Shown here: in pieces, positions 10,285 through 12,780 of the stretch
How the letters are laid out: every line of letters starts with the position of its first letter
Position numbering within the stretch: position 1 is the stretch's first letter
Assembly (NCBI GenBank): GCA_025937075.1
Contig: JAICSD010000075.1
Coordinates: forward strand, 1 to 12,780
Source of the DNA: Vicinamibacteria bacterium
Lineage (GTDB): Bacteria; Acidobacteriota; Vicinamibacteria; Vicinamibacterales; 2-12-FULL-66-21
Reading direction: 5' to 3'
Length of the DNA stretch: 12,780 nt
The notes under the pieces: generated by a model
Databases searched by the model: none
What the model saw: the letters and a program-made list of their open reading frames with translations, nothing else
What the model was told of the DNA's origin: nothing
Made by a program: the position numbers and the translations under genes

Positions 10285-12780
10285 ATGTACCGGACTCGAT
10301 ACCGGAGGTTCGTCTTCGCGACGGTGTTCGCCGCGTCCGCGTTTGCACTCCTTCGGGGAGCAGCCCCGCAGGTCGACACGGGCACCTGGCGCGCGACCGG
10401 TCCGCTCGGTTCCGCGCGGGCAGGCGCTGCTTCAGCGCTGCTGCCGGACGGAACCCTGCTCGTCACCGGCGGCGCTGGTCCGGACGGCACCCTCTCCACG
10501 ACGGAGGTGCTCGGCTCGAGTGGCGCCTTCTCACCGGCTGCTTCGATGAACGCCGCGCGATCCGATCACGGGGCAGTGGCACTCAGCGATGGCCGTGTGC
10601 TCGTGGTTGGCGGGCGCAACGCAGACAATGCGCTCGCCAGCGCCGAAATCTACTCCGACGGTGAATGGTTTCCCGCTGGCGATCTGACAGACGCACGCTG
10701 GGGCCACACGACCACGTTGCTAGCCGACGGACGCGTGCTGATCGCCGGTGGGGAGAACGGCGCGGGCGTCCTCGCGAGCGTGGAGCTGTTCGATCCCTAC
10801 GCCGACACGTTCTCAGTAATCGGCACGCTGTCATCGCCACGCAAAGGTCATGCGGCGGCGCGGCTCGCCGATGGGCGCGTCTTGATCGCCGGCGGCTTCA
10901 GCGGCGACGCGGTGCTTGCGTCGATCGACGTCTTCGATCCTGAAACGGAATCCATCGCGCCTCTCGGCCTTTCGCTCGGTTCGCCGCGCGCAGGTCTCTC
11001 CGCTACAACGCTGCTCGATGGCCGGGTGTTGCTCGTCGGCGGCAACGACGGTTCGGACGACCTCGCGACGTCAGAAGTATTCGACGCGGCAACCGGCACG
11101 ATCACCGCGGGTCCGTCATCGGCCGTTGGGCGCCGCGATCATGAAGCCTTTTTGCTACCCAACAACAATGCAGTGCTCGTCGTCGGGGGCGCAACCGCGG
11201 ATGGCCTGAACGCATCGGCGACGTTGTATCTGCCGTGGTTGAATCAGTTCTGGCCGACCGCCGCACCCGCGGCATCTCGATACCGAGCGACGGGCTCCGC
11301 ACTCTCTACGGAGAGTTACGGGGTGGCGCCGGACGGCGCAGGCGTGCTCGCGGTAGTGGGTGGAGAAGGGCAGAGCAGCTCGGAGCTGTATGGATTCGCA
11401 ACCATCAGCGTTGACAAGAACGACTACTCGCCTGGCGAGACGGTCTACGTCTCCGGCCGCGGTTGGCAGCCGGGCGATGTCACGTTCGAGCTGCGTGAAG
11501 TGGTCGCGGAGCACACGGCGCGGCTCTTTACGCTCACGGCCGACGAGCACGGCGTGATTCCGACGCAGGCACTGTTTCTCGTAGAGCAGCACCATTTGGG
11601 CGTGCGGTTCTACCTGACGGCGCGTGATGCGGCGTCGCAGGCGCAGATCACGTTTACGGACGGCAATGCGACGTCGGTGTCCGGCACTGTCGTGAGTAGT
11701 GCTTCCGGAAATCCGCCGATTTCTGGCGCGACGATTACATGCTCCTCCGGCTGCAACGCGACGCCTGCGCCGAGCACCGCTTCCGGTCCGAGCGGTGGGT
11801 ACGTTTTCGATAACACGACTACGAAGCTCAGCTTCAACACTAACGGTCCCGTCACACTGCAGCTGACGGCGTCGAAGACCGGCTTCGCATCTCAGACGAT
11901 CACTCTTGCAAACGTGAACACCGGCGCGATCATCACAGGAGCAAACTTCACGCTTGCTCCGGCAGTAGCGAACACGACGGTCACCGCCTCTTTCGCATCT
12001 GGGACATACGGTGGCTCGACAACTCTCTCTGCGAGGTTGACCTCTGGGACATCCGGCGTCAGTGGCAAGATTCTCACGTTCTCACTCAACGGCACGTCTG
12101 TTGGTACTGCAATCACGAATGGCGCCGGGACGGCCACGCTCGATAGTGTGAGCCTCAGCGGCATTACCGCAGGAACGTATACCGGAGGTGTCCGTGTGAG
12201 CTTCGCCGGGGACTCGGGATTCTCGGCAAGCAACGGGATCGCCAGCCTCACGGTGAACGCGCTCAGCGTCAATCTGACAGGCACGCGCACCTACGATGGC
12301 ACATCAACCGCGGCGGCAAGCATTCTGTCCGTCGTGAACATTGTCGGAAGCGACGCGGTAACGGTGACGTCAGGAAATGCCGCGCTGTCCGGCAAAGATA
12401 GCGGCACGCGAACCATCACCTCGGTCGCAGGCTTGACTCTGGGCGGTGCGAATGCGGCGAATTACACGTTGACCGGTGCGTCCGGGACGGTGACGATCAC
12501 CGCACGGCCCGTCGCCTTCACAGGCACACGCGGCTACGACGGTACGGCGGATGCGACAGCGAGCATTTTGACGATCTCGAATGCGGCCGCCGGCGACACG
12601 GTGAACGTCGCGTCAGGGACCGCGACCCTCGCGAGCAAGACCGCTGGCGCACAGGCGATCACGAACGTCGGGACACTGGCGTTGGGTGACAACGGGAGCG
12701 GCAACTACACCCTGAGTGGCGCATCAGGGACGGTCACGATTACCGCGCGCGCCGTCACGTTAACGGGCACGCGAGCGTAT
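10285..12780 (+). CDS. Large secreted Kelch / Ig-like / YDG-repeat protein, 3' end missing
   Basis: There are 832 codons without a stop and the gene continues past the right edge. The ATG at 10285 has GAGG five bases upstream and starts a Sec signal peptide (MYRTRYRR, FVFATVFAASAFALL, cleavage near residue 27). Residues about 30-365 are Kelch-type beta-propeller repeats, with recurring blocks such as GRVLIAGG, LADGRVLIAGGFSG and LASIDVFDPETE. Residues about 373-450 (DKNDYSPGETVYVSGRGWQPGDV) form an Ig-like segment common after propellers. About 465-555 (VSGTVVSSASGNPPISGATITC) resembles a carboxypeptidase-regulatory-like domain, 560-658 a bacterial Ig-like domain (SASNGIASLTVN), and 662 onward YDG repeats. 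Kelch propellers and stacked Ig/YDG units suggest a surface or secreted adhesin or glycan-binding protein. No anchor or secretion-tail domain is visible yet; it probably lies in the missing C-terminus. Confidence 0.9.
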   Translation, partial: MYRTRYRRFVFATVFAASAFALLRGAAPQVDTGTWRATGPLGSARAGAASALLPDGTLLVTGGAGPDGTLSTTEVLGSSGAFSPAASMNAARSDHGAVALSDGRVLVVGGRNADNALASAEIYSDGEWFPAGDLTDARWGHTTTLLADGRVLIAGGENGAGVLASVELFDPYADTFSVIGTLSSPRKGHAAARLADGRVLIAGGFSGDAVLASIDVFDPETESIAPLGLSLGSPRAGLSATTLLDGRVLLVGGNDGSDDLATSEVFDAATGTITAGPSSAVGRRDHEAFLLPNNNAVLVVGGATADGLNASATLYLPWLNQFWPTAAPAASRYRATGSALSTESYGVAPDGAGVLAVVGGEGQSSSELYGFATISVDKNDYSPGETVYVSGRGWQPGDVTFELREVVAEHTARLFTLTADEHGVIPTQALFLVEQHHLGVRFYLTARDAASQAQITFTDGNATSVSGTVVSSASGNPPISGATITCSSGCNATPAPSTASGPSGGYVFDNTTTKLSFNTNGPVTLQLTASKTGFASQTITLANVNTGAIITGANFTLAPAVANTTVTASFASGTYGGSTTLSARLTSGTSGVSGKILTFSLNGTSVGTAITNGAGTATLDSVSLSGITAGTYTGGVRVSFAGDSGFSASNGIASLTVNALSVNLTGTRTYDGTSTAAASILSVVNIVGSDAVTVTSGNAALSGKDSGTRTITSVAGLTLGGANAANYTLTGASGTVTITARPVAFTGTRGYDGTADATASILTISNAAAGDTVNVASGTATLASKTAGAQAITNVGTLALGDNGSGNYTLSGASGTVTITARAVTLTGTRAY
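12268..12780 (+). repeat. Tandem 243-bp (81-residue) YDG repeats inside the Kelch protein gene
   Basis: Two complete units (12268-12510 and 12511-12753) and the start of a third (12754 on) are exactly in register at 81 residues. Each opens with V-x-hydrophobic-TGTR-x-YDGT and closes with NYTLxGASGTVTITAR. Protein similarity is high at the ends and lower in the middle (SDAVTVTSGNAALSGKDSG against GDTVNVASGTATLASKTAG), and the DNA copies differ at many wobble positions. This points to older duplication rather than a recent slippage array. Confidence 0.85.

Noticed and set aside
12268..12780. CRISPR or tandem DNA repeat array
   Set aside because: The period is 243 bases, in frame and conserved at protein rather than DNA level; it encodes YDG domains.

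Overview
This is a GC-rich bacterial window with tightly packed genes. The mix of genes resembles what I know from soil Acidobacteriota of the Vicinamibacteria type: an UpxY-type NusG paralog, a small excisionase-like HTH protein paired with a tiny histidine-kinase-like protein, NtrC-type and hybrid two-component genes, and a secreted Kelch/YDG protein. That lineage call is inference from gene content and codon style. No rRNA, tRNA or other marker gene is present to prove it.

Layout. On the + strand, positions 3-2302 hold the end of a periplasmic parvulin (PpiC/SurA-like) chaperone, an UpxY-like antitermination factor coupled to it by a TGATG overlap, and the tRNA-dihydrouridine synthase dusB. 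A leftward block follows (5153 down to 2338): an NtrC-type sigma54 response regulator, a small very basic protein, a Dabb-domain protein overlapping it by GTGA, and a small exported protein. Divergent from the regulator is a two-gene + unit (5339-5763). It encodes a 66-aa excisionase-type HTH protein overlapping (ATGA) a 75-aa protein that is essentially a lone histidine-kinase dimerisation/phosphoacceptor helix. A palindromic repeat cluster and an AT-richer leader then precede a FliA/WhiG-type sigma factor (6108-7025). This gene converges on a leftward hybrid histidine kinase (8594-7068), with a strong hairpin between them.

The most notable item lies just upstream of that kinase. A PCYCGC-motif lipoprotein (9175-8591, minus strand) appears to be cut short by TGA at 8740-8738, but the same frame continues for 48 more codons. 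These encode the expected family C-terminus, and the frame ends in a 4-base ATGA overlap with the kinase start. The TGA sits at the first position of a C-x-x-C pair, giving U-x-x-C. A stem-loop with a G-first apical loop begins 18 bases after the TGA, as bacterial SECIS elements do. I therefore annotate it as a predicted selenocysteine-containing lipoprotein translationally coupled to a PAS-hybrid histidine kinase.

The right end carries a stand-alone 2,4-dienoyl-CoA-reductase-like SDR (9207-10019) with an apparently leaderless promoter. It is followed by the 5' part (832 codons, running off the window) of a large secreted Kelch/Ig-like/YDG-repeat protein. The main theme is regulation (two-component, sigma and antitermination genes) and envelope or secreted proteins. 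No CRISPR array, transposase, integrase or RNA gene was found.
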